Position numbers and translations under genes: made by a program. DNA of 64,000 bases from Bog-473 sp963730395. Lineage in GTDB: Bacteria; Actinomycetota; Acidimicrobiia; Acidimicrobiales; RAAP-2. The notes beneath the pieces are model-generated. The model had not been told where the DNA came from. It saw only the letters and a list, made by a program, of their open reading frames with translations, and did no database searches. Where the stretch lies: NCBI GenBank assembly GCA_963730395.1, contig CAVSSK010000021.1:682001-746000 (forward strand), given 5' to 3'. Numbering within the stretch: position 1 is the stretch's first letter; each line of letters opens with the position of its first letter. Shown here piece after piece: positions 18,040-27,668 of this stretch.

Positions 18040-20280
18040 TCAGCCCGCCGTCGCCACCCCCACCACGGGCCGGTTGAGCACGACGCCGCCCTCGGACCCG
18101 TAGAAGTCTGCGTCCCCGTAGTTGAAGATGCCGCCATCGGATGCGGCGATCCAGTACCCGTGACCGTCGAGCGTTGCCGCCATGCCGACGACCGGCTTGA
18201 CCAGTGGCACGCTGCCCGCGGAGCCGAAGAACCCGGCGTCACCGAAGTCGAAGATGCCCCCGTCCGACGCCACCATCCAGTAGCCGAGGCCGTCGGAGGT
18301 GGCCGCCATGCCGACGACGGGCTTGTTCAGTGGTGTGCCCCCCATGGAGCCGTGGAAGGCGGCGTCGCCGAAGCTGAACACGCCGCCGTCGCTGGCCACC
18401 AGCCAGTAGCCGAGCCCGTTCGAGCCGGAGGCCATGCCCACGATGGGCCGGTTGAGCGGTGTGCCGCCCTCCGAGCCGTAGAATTTGGCGTCGCCGAAGC
18501 TGAAGACACCGCCGTCGGAGGCCACCAGCCAGTACCCGCCCCCGTCCGGCGTGGCCGCCATGCCGACGATCGACGCGTTCAGCGGCTTGCCGCCCTGTGA
18601 CCCGAAGAAGCCGGCGTCCCCGTAGGTGAAGATGCCACCGTCGGAGGCCACCAGCCAATAGCCGTGTTTCGACGCGGTGGGTGCCATCCCCACGATCGGC
18701 CTGTTCAATCGGAGGCTGCCCGTCGACCCGTAGAAGCCGGCGTTGCCGAAGGTGAAGATGCCACCGTCCGACGCGGTGAGCCAGTACGACGAGTTCGGCG
18801 GCGCGGGTGGCGGGGGAGAGGGCGGGCCCGGGATCCCGGCCGAGCCGGAGTAGGCGTAGACCTGGTCGGTCGACGGAGCCAGGAGAAGGCCATCGCCCAC
18901 AGACGGGGTCGGGAAGTGGTTGGCTTCACCGCCGGTGGGGACCTGCTCCACGGTGGCGCCGTCGAGGGGGTTGATGCCGTAGAGCGTGCCCCCGCCGATC
19001 GACCAGACGAGGCTGCCGGCGAGGATGGGAGGTCCCGCTGCGCGGCTGGCGGCCTGCCACTGCACGCCGAGCGGGCTGGTCGGCACGGCCTCGACCCCGC
19101 CCCCGCAGGGGATGTACACCACGGTCCCGAGCACGGCGTTGCCGCCGTCGACGTCGTTGGAGGAGCACACCGAGAGCTGCGAGCCGATCTGCCCGCCTAT
19201 GCCGCCGAGATTGGCCTGGCTGAGGAGGAAGGCCCTTTGTGACTTGCCGGATTGGAGCGCGGTCCCGTTCGAGAGCAGTGCCGGTGCGTCCGATCCGAGG
19301 TCGAGGTCGTGAGCGTTGTCGTTGGACCAGTCGCTCGGGGCGAACAACTGCTTCCCCGCCAGCGCCGGCGAGAGCTCGATCACCGAGTCGCTGCCGTCGT
19401 AGGGGTTGGAAGCCGACCCGTTCCCCGTCGCCGCCCATATGTTGCCGGCCGCATCGACCTCGGGCGCAGCACCTCCCATCCAGACGGCGCCCTCGGTCCC
19501 GTTGGGAGTGGTGTTGTAGTACCCGGGAGTCCCGCCCCCTTCGGGTACCGAGGCGATCCAGCCGTGGTAGCTCGAGCAGTCTCCGTCGTTGCCGCCGTAC
19601 CCGAAGACCACGTTCCCGTTGCTCAGGTTCAACCCGGTGCGCTGCAGGATCGCCTTCGTCAACTGACCTGGGGGGTCCACCCCCTCGGCCAGCAGGGAGG
19701 AGCCGGTGTAGATGTTCAGCCCCACCAGGATGTGGGCCGGCGTCCCACCGCTCAGCTCGTCCGCCACCGCGAAGATCTCGCCGCGGGCGGGGTCGATCAC
19801 CGGTGTGCCCGTGATCCCGACCGTGGGGCCGATGTCACCGCAGGGGAGGTCACCCGAGGGCACCGGAGTCCCCACATGGGTCGACCACAGGACCGCACCC
19901 GTATCGGCCGCCAGCGCATAGATGGTGTCGTTCTCCGTCGCGACGAAGACACGCCCGGTGGCCTCGAGCGGCTCGCCGTAGACCTGGCCGTCGAGCACGG
20001 CGGACTTCCAGGCGAGATTGGGTGGCGAGAAGGTGACGCCGGAGGTGTCGACGCCGGTTCCGACGGAGTTGCCGTGGTAGACGGTCCACGAGGCGGTGGG
20101 GTCGACGTGAGCGACCGCGGCCGCCCGAGTTGCAGCACCTGCGGGTGCGACGGAAGCTGCGGGCGCGACGGCGGCCCCGGCGGCGAGCAACAGGAGACTC
20201 GTGCCGACCGCAGCGATGGACGCCGCCCGTCGGGCGCGCCGCCCGACCGCAGATCGCCCGATCGGGCGCCGAGTGTCCAT
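18040..20280 (-). CDS. Secreted two-propeller protein: PQQ-like propeller plus six 42-residue SDGG repeats
   Basis: 746 residues. ATG 20280 is followed by an Arg-rich n-region and a hydrophobic Ala/Leu/Val stretch ending about residue 50, so it is exported (Sec or Tat). The N-terminal domain (about 55-480) has PQQ-type propeller features: 'FVATENDTIYALAADTGAVL', 'GTPVIDPARGEIFAVADELS' and 'LYGINPLDGATVEQV'. A Pro-rich linker ('GPPSPPPPAPP') leads to exactly six copies of a 42-residue unit, consensus GYWLVASDGGxFxFGDAxFxGS then LNxPxVGMA. Six aromatic/Gly repeats suggest a six-bladed propeller. Three other proteins here share this C-terminal module (22136, 24681, 56349). The role is probably at the cell surface; the ligand is unknown. 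Confidence 0.85.
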   Translation of the reverse strand: MDTRRPIGRSAVGRRARRAASIAAVGTSLLLLAAGAAVAPAASVAPAGAATRAAAVAHVDPTASWTVYHGNSVGTGVDTSGVTFSPPNLAWKSAVLDGQVYGEPLEATGRVFVATENDTIYALAADTGAVLWSTHVGTPVPSGDLPCGDIGPTVGITGTPVIDPARGEIFAVADELSGGTPAHILVGLNIYTGSSLLAEGVDPPGQLTKAILQRTGLNLSNGNVVFGYGGNDGDCSSYHGWIASVPEGGGTPGYYNTTPNGTEGAVWMGGAAPEVDAAGNIWAATGNGSASNPYDGSDSVIELSPALAGKQLFAPSDWSNDNAHDLDLGSDAPALLSNGTALQSGKSQRAFLLSQANLGGIGGQIGSQLSVCSSNDVDGGNAVLGTVVYIPCGGGVEAVPTSPLGVQWQAASRAAGPPILAGSLVWSIGGGTLYGINPLDGATVEQVPTGGEANHFPTPSVGDGLLLAPSTDQVYAYSGSAGIPGPPSPPPPAPPNSSYWLTASDGGIFTFGNAGFYGSTGSLRLNRPIVGMAPTASKHGYWLVASDGGIFTYGDAGFFGSQGGKPLNASIVGMAATPDGGGYWLVASDGGVFSFGDAKFYGSEGGTPLNRPIVGMASGSNGLGYWLVASDGGVFSFGDAAFHGSMGGTPLNKPVVGMAATSDGLGYWMVASDGGIFDFGDAGFFGSAGSVPLVKPVVGMAATLDGHGYWIAASDGGIFNYGDADFYGSEGGVVLNRPVVGVATAG

Positions 20281-20402
20281 GCCCCAATTGATCGGCGCAC
20301 CGTAACGTGCTGCGATGAGGTCTGTCGAAGTCGGATCCGTGTCTGCTCGGCACCGCCGGTGCGGCAGTCCAAACGGCCGTTCTGGGCCGGGTTCGGCCCC
20401 GA

Positions 20403-22037
20403 CTACGACTCGGTGGGAGTCCGAGCCCCGTTCTCCGCCCCGGCGTTGACGATGGCCGCCGCCCACGTGTAGTCGGGCTTGCCCGACGGCGAGCGTTCCA
20501 CGGCATCGACGACGTAGAGACGGCGGGGCAGCTTGTAGCCGGCGATGGTCTGACGGCAGTGTTCCTGCAAGGACTCCAGGGAGGGCGCCTCGTGGCCGAC
20601 CCTCGGTTGCACGATGGCGGCCACCGTCTGGCCCCAGCGCTCGTCGGGAGCGCCGCAGACGATGGCGTCCATGACATCGGGGTGTGAGCGGACGGCAGAC
20701 TCGACTTCCTCAGGGAAGATCTTCTCGCCTCCCGAGTTGATGACGATCGATCCCCGACCGAGCAGGGTGATCGACCCGTCGGCCTCCACGGTCGCATAGT
20801 CGCCGGGCATCACGTAGCGCGTGCCCCGCACGTGGAGGAACACTTCGGCCGTCTTCTTCGGGTCGTTGTAGTAGCCGAGCGGGATGTCGCCGGACCGGGC
20901 GATCTTGCCGATGACGCCCGACCCCGGCTCGACCGGCTCGAGGGCCTCGTCGAACACCACCGTCTCGCCCAGCAGGTGCACGGTCGGGCCGCTCTTCATG
21001 GCGGTGTTGCCCGCGGTCACGACCGTCATCCCGTTGTTCCCACCCTCCGAGGAGCCGATGGCGTCGGTGATCACGAGGTTGGGCAGGTGGACGAAGAACT
21101 GGTCCTTGACGGGTGCCGAGAACAGTGCGGCCGACGACACGACGGCCAGGAGCGACGAGAGGTCGTGGTCCGTCCCCGGGTCGGTCAGCGACTCGATGAG
21201 CGGCTTGCCCATGGCGTCCCCCGTGATCATCACCGAGTTCACCCGCTCCTCGGTGACGAGCTGCCAGACCTGGTGGGGGTCGAACTTGGCCATGAGGACG
21301 ATCTTGGACCCGACGAAGCTCTGGCCCATGACGCACCACTGGGTGGCTCCGTGCATGAGTGGCGCCACCGGCAGGTGCACCATCGGGCCGCCTGCTCCTT
21401 TGCCCACCATCACCGCCGGGTCCGTGATCCGCACGTTGGTCACCGGGTCTGTCCCGCCCCCCAGCGCGTAGAAGACGTCCTCGTGCCGCCACACCACTCC
21501 CTTGGGCATGCCGGTCGTGCCGCCGGTGTAGAGGATGTAGAGGTCGTCTCCGCTGCGCGGCCCGAAGTCCCGCTCCGGGGAATGGTCGGCCAGTGCTTCC
21601 TCGTAGCCGATGGCCCCCGGCGTGGGATCGACGTCGCTGCCATCCTCGATCACGATCACGTGCCGCAGGTCGGGCAACTCGGGCAGCAGCGTGGTGACCA
21701 ACGGAGAGAACTCCCGCTGGTGCACGAGCGCCTTCAGATCGGCGTTCGTCAGGAGGTAGCGCAGCTCGTCCTTGACGTAGCGGTAGTTGATGTTGATCCA
21801 GATCGCCCGCAGCTTGAAGACGGCCCAGGCCGTCTCGACCCACTCGACCGAGTTGTAGGCGTAGATCCCGACGTGGTCGCCCGGCCCGATCCCCTGCGCC
21901 GCCAGATGGTGGGCCAGCCGGTTCGCCCGCGCCTCCATCTCGGCATAGGTCCGGCGCTCGCCGTTGGCGACCAGGTACTCCCGCTCGGGGTAGGCATCGA
22001 CGGCCGCTTCGAACAGGTCGGCGAGGTTGAACTCCAT
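20403..22037 (-). CDS. AMP-forming acyl-CoA ligase, FadD19-like
   Basis: An intact 544-residue ANL ligase. Seen: 'LYILYTGGTTGMPKGVVWRH' (ATP P-loop), 'DAIGSSEGGNNGMTVV' (A5), 'PGDYATVEADGSITLLGRGS' (A7/A8) and 'PSGKPDYTWA' with the catalytic Lys near the end. The 'MKG/PKGV.WRHED' and 'LPNLVITDAIGSSEGG' context follows mycobacterial FadD19, which activates C24-branched sterol side chains. A perfect AGAACAGGTTCT palindrome (22050-22061) lies 13 bp before the ATG. Start ATG 22037 is unambiguous. A place at the entry to sterol side-chain beta-oxidation is inferred. Confidence 0.88.
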   Translation of the reverse strand: MEFNLADLFEAAVDAYPEREYLVANGERRTYAEMEARANRLAHHLAAQGIGPGDHVGIYAYNSVEWVETAWAVFKLRAIWININYRYVKDELRYLLTNADLKALVHQREFSPLVTTLLPELPDLRHVIVIEDGSDVDPTPGAIGYEEALADHSPERDFGPRSGDDLYILYTGGTTGMPKGVVWRHEDVFYALGGGTDPVTNVRITDPAVMVGKGAGGPMVHLPVAPLMHGATQWCVMGQSFVGSKIVLMAKFDPHQVWQLVTEERVNSVMITGDAMGKPLIESLTDPGTDHDLSSLLAVVSSAALFSAPVKDQFFVHLPNLVITDAIGSSEGGNNGMTVVTAGNTAMKSGPTVHLLGETVVFDEALEPVEPGSGVIGKIARSGDIPLGYYNDPKKTAEVFLHVRGTRYVMPGDYATVEADGSITLLGRGSIVINSGGEKIFPEEVESAVRSHPDVMDAIVCGAPDERWGQTVAAIVQPRVGHEAPSLESLQEHCRQTIAGYKLPRRLYVVDAVERSPSGKPDYTWAAAIVNAGAENGARTPTES

Positions 22038-22048
22038 CGGCCGCAGAT

Positions 22049-22062
22049 TAGAACAGGTTCTC
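22049..22062. promoter_or_regulatory. KstR-like operator overlapping the FadD19-like leader
   Basis: TAGAACAGGTTCTC fits TnnAACnnGTTnnA except the last base, and its inner 12 bp AGAACAGGTTCT are a perfect palindrome. The close position to the start codon would allow repression by blocking initiation. Confidence 0.6.
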
Positions 22063-22135
22063 GTTCTGTGGGCAATCGCCCGCCGAGGCGACCGGCCGCC
22101 CCCGGTCGTACCCCGCAGTCAGTGCGGGATCGGGC

Positions 22136-24041
22136 TCAGCTCGAGATCGCCACGATCGGCGCGTTGAGTGGGATCGACCCGGTCGAGCCGTAGAAGGGCG
22201 GCGTGCCGCCACCGGGGAAGGCGAAGATGCCGCCGTCGGTCCCCGAGAGGTAGTAGCCGCCGGCGACTGTCGTCATGCCCACGATGGGCTTGTTGAGGTG
22301 GATCGAGCCCGTCGAGCCCAAGAAGGGCGGGCCGCCGGTGGTCGGGAAGGTGAAGATCCCGCCGTCGGAGGCGACCAGGTAGTACTGGCCGGCCGTGGTG
22401 GCCGCCATGCCCACGATGGGCTTGTTGAGGGTCAGCGAGCCGGTCGATCCGAAGAAGAGGGCGTTGCCGTAGTTGAAGATGCCCCCGTCGGCGGCGACGA
22501 GCCAATAGCCCAACCCGTTGGGGGTGGCGGACATGCCGACGATGGGCTTGTTGAGGTGCAGGCTGCCCGTCGAGCCGTAGAACTGGGCGTCGCCGTAGCT
22601 GAAGATGCCGCCGTCGGCGGCGACCAGCCAGTAGCCAGCCACCGTCGGGGGTCACCGCGATGCCCACGATGGGGGCGTTGAGATGGAGGGATCCCGCCGA
22701 GCCGTAGAACTGCGCGGAACCGTAGTTGAACACCCCGCCGTCGGCGCCGACCAGGTAATAGCCATCACCGGCAGGCATGATCCCGATGCCCACGATGGGG
22801 GCGTTGAGGTGCGAGCCACCGAGCGAGCCCAGGAAGGGCGCCCCGGCGCCGTAGTTGAAGACTCCGCCGTCGCTGGCGGCGAAGCGGTAGCCCGAGCGGG
22901 CGATGGGGGCGCTGATGACGAACGGGCTGGGCAGTCCCGACACGCCCTCACCGACGGCCACGCATTGCCAATCGGTCACGCAGGAGACAGCGTTGAGGTG
23001 GGTCCCGGTCGCACCCTGCTGACTCGGCGTGGTGGCGACCGCCCATGTCGCGCCGTCCCATGTCAGGGACTCACTGACGTCAGCCGACGGGGGTGTCGAG
23101 TAGCCGACCGCCGAGCAGGAGGTCGCGCTGAAGCAGTCGATGCCGTTCAGATTGTTGCTCGCCGAGCCTGCGTTGGGACTCGGGACGATGGTCCAGGCGG
23201 TGCCGTTCCACATCTCGACCAGCGTCTGGTAAGTGCCTGCATAGCCCTCTCCGGCAGCCATGCACCATGTCGGCCCGATGCACGACACGGCCTTGAGGTC
23301 GACACTGCTCTGGCCGGTCGGGCTGGGGCTCGGGACGATGGCCCACGCAGTGCCGTTCCACTGCTCAGTCAAGCTGGCGCTGCCCGAGGTGCCCACACCC
23401 ATGCACATCGTCACCGCGGTGCATGACACGCCGTTGAAGAATCCGCCACTACCGGGCAGTGCCGGTGTCGTCTGGAGGGACCACGTCGTCCCGTCCCACT
23501 TCATTGCCACCGGTGCGTACACCCCACCGCCGAAGAAGGCTTGGCCCACAGCCATACAGCCCGTGGCGCCGATGCACGAGACCCCGGTGAGGTAGCTGTT
23601 GGTGGCACCGGCCACCGTGGGACTGGGGGCGATGGTCCACGCCGTGCCGTTCCACTGCTCAACGAGCGGGCTGCTGCCAACGCCACCCACGGCCACGCAA
23701 AACGAGGTGGAGAGGCAATGCACTGAAACCAATGTGCTCTGTCCGGACGGTGTCGGACTGGGCATGACCACCCACGACGAGCCGTTCCATTGCTCGAAGA
23801 GCGGCGTAGGGCCACTACCTTGCTGCCCCACGCCCACACAGAAGGACGCGTTCACGCAAGAGATACCCAAGAAGATCCCGGCCGTCACTGCCGGTGTGCT
23901 CCCCACCGTCCAGTTCGAAGCGCTGACGGTTGCCGGCGCCGTCGGTGCCGAGGCGCCCGCGGGTGCGCCACTGAGACCAGTCAACAATCCCCCAACCGCC
24001 AGGACCGTCGCAAGCACGGTAGATCGCGCGATTGAACGCAT
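22136..24041 (-). CDS. Secreted two-propeller protein: seven Cys-pair WNGTxW repeats plus six SDGG repeats (frameshifted)
   Basis: About 634 residues after repair. ATG 24041 (AGGAGG just upstream) starts a signal peptide 'MRSIARSTVLATVLAVGGLL'. Seven repeats of about 48 residues follow, each with a Cys pair spaced 'SC-x6-C', then AVG, then 'EQWNGTAW', then Pro/Ser; seven such units suggest a seven-bladed propeller with one disulfide per blade. The C-terminal part has six 'YWLVAADGGIF.YG.A.FYGS' repeats as in the genes at 18040 and 24681. One extra base near 22641 moves the last four repeats to another frame. The export and repeats are seen; binding or enzymatic role is unknown. Confidence 0.82.
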
Positions 24042-24193
24042 TGGTTCCTCCTCAGTCGCAAACGTGGGACGTCTCCCCACCGAGCACCAGACGTGCTCTG
24101 CAGAGGTTACAGACGGAGCGGGCGCACTTCGGGGACCGCAACCGCGGCAAGCCCCCATCGCCTGGAAGGCGGCCTGCGAACTATCGTGTGCGC

Positions 24194-24643
24194 ATGGCCT
24201 ATCCCACTTCCGTCTCCCGCGACATCGCCGCCCCCGCCGAGAAGGTGTGGGCGCTCGTCGCCGACCTGCCTCGGATGGGGGAGTGGTCACCGGAGAACGC
24301 GGGCGGGAAGTGGATCAAGGGTGCCACCGGCCCGGCGCTCGGTGCCGTGTTCCGCGGCTCGAACAAGAACGGCGTCAGGCGCTGGTCCACTAACGCCACC
24401 GTCATCGCCTGCGAGCCCGGCAAGCTGTTCGAGTTCGCAGTGACGTCCGGCCCCCTGGGCATCGCCCACTGGCGCTACGAATTCGAGGACACGGAATCAG
24501 GATGTCGGGTCACGGAGTCGTGGGAGGACCATCGCGCCTCATGGTTCGTCGTCGTGGCGCGGGTCATGGGTGACCACAGCGCCGCCCACGCCGAGAAGGA
24601 GATGGCGGCCACGCTCGGCAACCTGGCCGCGGCCGTCGAGTAG
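24194..24643 (+). CDS. SRPBCC-family (START-like) protein
   Basis: A 149-residue protein with the polyketide-cyclase/SRPBCC helix-grip fold: 'SVSRDIAAPAEKVWALVADL' then 'MGEWSPENAGGKW', the central 'CEPGKLFEFAV', and 'WRYEFEDTESGCRVTESW' near the C-terminus. Members bind hydrophobic ligands. ATG 24194 is chosen; the frame is open further upstream without support. It is divergent from the propeller gene (152 bp apart). Ligand unknown. Confidence 0.82.
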   Translation: MAYPTSVSRDIAAPAEKVWALVADLPRMGEWSPENAGGKWIKGATGPALGAVFRGSNKNGVRRWSTNATVIACEPGKLFEFAVTSGPLGIAHWRYEFEDTESGCRVTESWEDHRASWFVVVARVMGDHSAAHAEKEMAATLGNLAAAVE

Positions 24644-24680
24644 ACGGGTCTCCACGGCAGGCTGGCGCGACCTGCTGCGA

Positions 24681-26762
24681 TCAGGCGGCGATCCCGACGA
24701 TGGGCCTGCTCAGCCTGAGACCGCCGGCCGAGCCGTAGAACGGCGGCGTCCCGGTCCCGGGGAAGGTGAAGACCCCTCCGTCGGAGCCGACCAGGTAATA
24801 GCCGCCGCCGGCGACTCCCATGCCCACGATGGGGGCATTCAGGGAAGTGCCACCCGTGGAGCCCAGGTACGTGGCGTCGAAGGTGAAGATGCCGCCGTCG
24901 GAGCCGACGAGGTAGTAGCCCCCGGCAGCGGTCACCGCCATCCCGACGATCGGCTTGTTCAGCATCTTGCCGCCCTCAGACCCAGCGAAGACGGCGTTAC
25001 CGAAGGCGAAGATCCCGCCGTCGGCGGCGACCAGGAAGTAACCCAGCCCGTTGGGTGTGGCCGCCATGCCCACGATCGGGCTGTTGAGATGCATGCCGCC
25101 CGTGGAGCCGTAGAACTGCGCGTCGCCGTAGGTGAAGACGCCACCGTCAGCGGCGACGAGCCAGTACCCCCCACCGTCCGCCGTCATCGTCATGCCGACG
25201 ACGGGCTTGTTCAGCTGCATGCCGCCGGTCGAGCCGTAGAAGGACGCGGATCCGAAGTTGAAGACCCCCCCGTCGGCGCCCACGATGTCGTAACCGTCTC
25301 CGGAAGGCATGACCGTCACGCCCACGATGGGCGCGTTGAGCGCCGTGCCTCCCATTGAGCCCAGATACGGGGCCCCCAGGTTCGGAGCCGCGGGCCCGTA
25401 TGCGAAAACGCCCCCGTCGGACGCGGCCACGCGGTAGCCGGTGCGGCCGATCGGTGCCTGCCCGTTGAAGGGCATGGTGCTGGAGCCACTGGCCACCCCA
25501 CCGACCGCGACACACGAGGCGCCGCCGAGACACGAGACGCCGAACCACGCGGCCTCGGGTTCGGACGGCGACGGCACTGTGCCGAGGGTCCACGTGCTGC
25601 CATTCCACGACGCGGTGAGGACCACCTCATTCGAGGGACCCGTGAATGTCGTGCCCACCGCGGTGCACGACGTGGGGCTTATGCAACTGAGCCCCAGCAG
25701 TGCATCGTTGCTCCCGGTGGGAGGGGCGGGAAGCGCCGACTGGGACCAGTTACCTGCGGACCACTCCTCGGCAAACGTCAGCACCGATGACGATGGGGTG
25801 TCGTAGCCGGTCGCCATGCAGAAGCCTGCGCCCGCGCACGACACGGCGAAGAACTCGGGGCTGGTGACGCCGGCCGGATCGACCGTGGTCGTGACGGTCC
25901 ACGAGGAGCCATTCCACTGCTCGGCCAGGAGATGGGTCGACACCGCAATGCGGGGGTTTGTGCTGTGCGTGAGCGCATGCGCGTTGGCGAGCGGGCCCGG
26001 CAGTCCGAGGAATCCGGATTGCGGCGCCCCAGCCGAGGAGGCCCCGGGGCTTGGCACGACGAGTCCAGTGCCGGTGCCCGTGTTGTAGCCCACCGCCATG
26101 CAGTTGGACGGTCCAGTGCAGCTGACCGAGTTGAACTCGTCATCCGTGTGTCCTGCGATGCTCGGAGTGCTCGCGACCGCCCACGCGGTGCCGTTCCACA
26201 GCTCGGCGAGGGTGTCCGTGTACGTCGTCGAGCTGTTGTCGGCGAAGCCGGTCGCCATGCACCATGTGGGTCCGGTGCACGACACGCCCGCCAAGAAGCC
26301 CTGGGTGTAGGGGCTGGGCAACGTCGGGGTCGGGCTGACCGACCAGGCGCTGCCGTTCCACCCATAGATGATCGGGAGGGTTCCCGAACCGGTGTCTTGG
26401 AAGCCCACTCCCGTGCAGAACGAGATCGAGGTGCACGAGACGGCTGTCAGCAACACCGCCGTGGCTCCGGTTGGTCCCGGGAGTACGACGGTGTGCCAAC
26501 TCGATCCGTCCCACTGCTGGACGTCCGTGGTCGGACCATTGGTCGGCACAAGCACCGTGCTGACGCAGAAGACCGAGGAGACGCACGAGACGCTGCTGTC
26601 ATAGGACGCGGTCCCGATCGCCGGGGGGATGTTCGGCGTCCACTGGGTGGCCGCCACTTGGGCTCCGGGTCCCGGCGTGGCACCCGCCACCACCGTCCAA
26701 CCGACAGCACCGAACACCGCCAGGACGGCTGCGACACACGCGCGCTGCAATGACCACCGCAT
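24681..26762 (-). CDS. Secreted two-propeller protein: seven Cys-pair repeats plus six SDGG repeats
   Basis: An intact 693-residue paralogue of the gene at 22136. Signal peptide 'MRWSLQRACVAAVLAVFGAV' from ATG 26762. Seven units with 'VSC-x6-C' and 'ELWNGTAW' follow; the fourth has an insert of about 45 residues rich in Ser, Gly and Pro. Six C-terminal units of the 'GYWLVAADGGVFTYGDAQFY' type end at the stop. Because this copy is uninterrupted it shows that the frame change in the neighbour is not a feature of the family. A separate promoter is likely, since 26763-26932 is non-coding and the next gene is also leftward. Confidence 0.88.
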   Translation of the reverse strand: MRWSLQRACVAAVLAVFGAVGWTVVAGATPGPGAQVAATQWTPNIPPAIGTASYDSSVSCVSSVFCVSTVLVPTNGPTTDVQQWDGSSWHTVVLPGPTGATAVLLTAVSCTSISFCTGVGFQDTGSGTLPIIYGWNGSAWSVSPTPTLPSPYTQGFLAGVSCTGPTWCMATGFADNSSTTYTDTLAELWNGTAWAVASTPSIAGHTDDEFNSVSCTGPSNCMAVGYNTGTGTGLVVPSPGASSAGAPQSGFLGLPGPLANAHALTHSTNPRIAVSTHLLAEQWNGSSWTVTTTVDPAGVTSPEFFAVSCAGAGFCMATGYDTPSSSVLTFAEEWSAGNWSQSALPAPPTGSNDALLGLSCISPTSCTAVGTTFTGPSNEVVLTASWNGSTWTLGTVPSPSEPEAAWFGVSCLGGASCVAVGGVASGSSTMPFNGQAPIGRTGYRVAASDGGVFAYGPAAPNLGAPYLGSMGGTALNAPIVGVTVMPSGDGYDIVGADGGVFNFGSASFYGSTGGMQLNKPVVGMTMTADGGGYWLVAADGGVFTYGDAQFYGSTGGMHLNSPIVGMAATPNGLGYFLVAADGGIFAFGNAVFAGSEGGKMLNKPIVGMAVTAAGGYYLVGSDGGIFTFDATYLGSTGGTSLNAPIVGMGVAGGGYYLVGSDGGVFTFPGTGTPPFYGSAGGLRLSRPIVGIAA

Positions 26763-26932
26763 CAACTTGCCCTCCGTTTCGGGCGAGGGCCGATCGAACC
26801 CATCCCCGTCGCAGCTTGCATCAGATGCACACGCCAATCAAGGACCGTCGTCCCGGACGATCCAAAGGACGAGCACGCTTCGCACCGACGCGCGCAAGGG
26901 TACGCAGTCGCGAATGAGCTACTGCGAAGGAG

Positions 26933-27592
26933 CTACGTTGTCGCTGGTCCGGAACCGTTGGATCCAAACTGCAGCCGGCGCTCGGCATGGATGGACGCCG
27001 CTTCGTCGCCAGGGCCATCGCGCCCACGCAGCCGCTCGATCACGGCACGCCGGTGCGCCTCGTCCACATTGCCGCCGTATTTGAACTTGGCCGCAACCTC
27101 CTCCACGCGGATCTCGATCCCGAGGATCCCCAACAGCTTGGTTTCGTGAGCCGCGCCCGGGTCGGCCACCCCCACGTCGGGCTGGAAGGCTGCCAGCTGC
27201 CGGCGCAGGATGGCGGCGACGCTCCCGGGCGACGTCCGCTCGTCATGCACCGTCGCGGTGCCGACGAGCTGCACCGCGGCGTAATACGTCGTCGGGATCC
27301 CGAGCGCCGCGTCCTCGGCCCCGATTGCCTTCCACGAGGATGGGATGAAGGCCCAGTCGTCAGCCACGCTGAGCAGCACCCGGTGGTTCTCGGCCAGGGC
27401 GTCGAACACGGGGTTGGCTCGGACCAGATGCAGCCAGACCGTGTCGCCGTCGAGCACGAACTGCGTGGGCACGACGATCGGCACGTTGCGGGCGGGGGAG
27501 CCCGGGGCCACGAGGTGACCGAAGGGGTGGACCTCGAGGAAGGGTCGCCACTCGCTTTCGCCGAGGGTGGCGTCGACCGGGGCGATGAACAT
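26933..27592 (-). CDS. FMN-binding negative transcriptional regulator, PaiB family
   Basis: 219 residues, FMN-binding split-barrel. Start 'MFIAPVDATLGESEWRPFLE', then 'HPFGHLVAPGSPARNVPIVV', and the middle 'VLLSVADDWAFIPSSWKAIG' with 'PTTYYAAVQLVGTATVHD'. C-terminal 'ETKLLGILGIEIRVEEVAAKFKYGGN' pattern (K-x-K) is diagnostic of PaiB. Despite the name, many members act as flavin-binding or detoxification proteins. ATG 27592 starts the conserved part. It follows a CoA ligase gene on the same strand by 76 bp. Confidence 0.88.
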   Translation of the reverse strand: MFIAPVDATLGESEWRPFLEVHPFGHLVAPGSPARNVPIVVPTQFVLDGDTVWLHLVRANPVFDALAENHRVLLSVADDWAFIPSSWKAIGAEDAALGIPTTYYAAVQLVGTATVHDERTSPGSVAAILRRQLAAFQPDVGVADPGAAHETKLLGILGIEIRVEEVAAKFKYGGNVDEAHRRAVIERLRGRDGPGDEAASIHAERRLQFGSNGSGPATT

Positions 27593-27668
27593 CGGCTCAG
27601 TCTTGCTCCGTCGGCTGGACCCGACCAGGATCCGGCCCGGACCGGCGCAGCCGTGGCCGCATGGCCGC

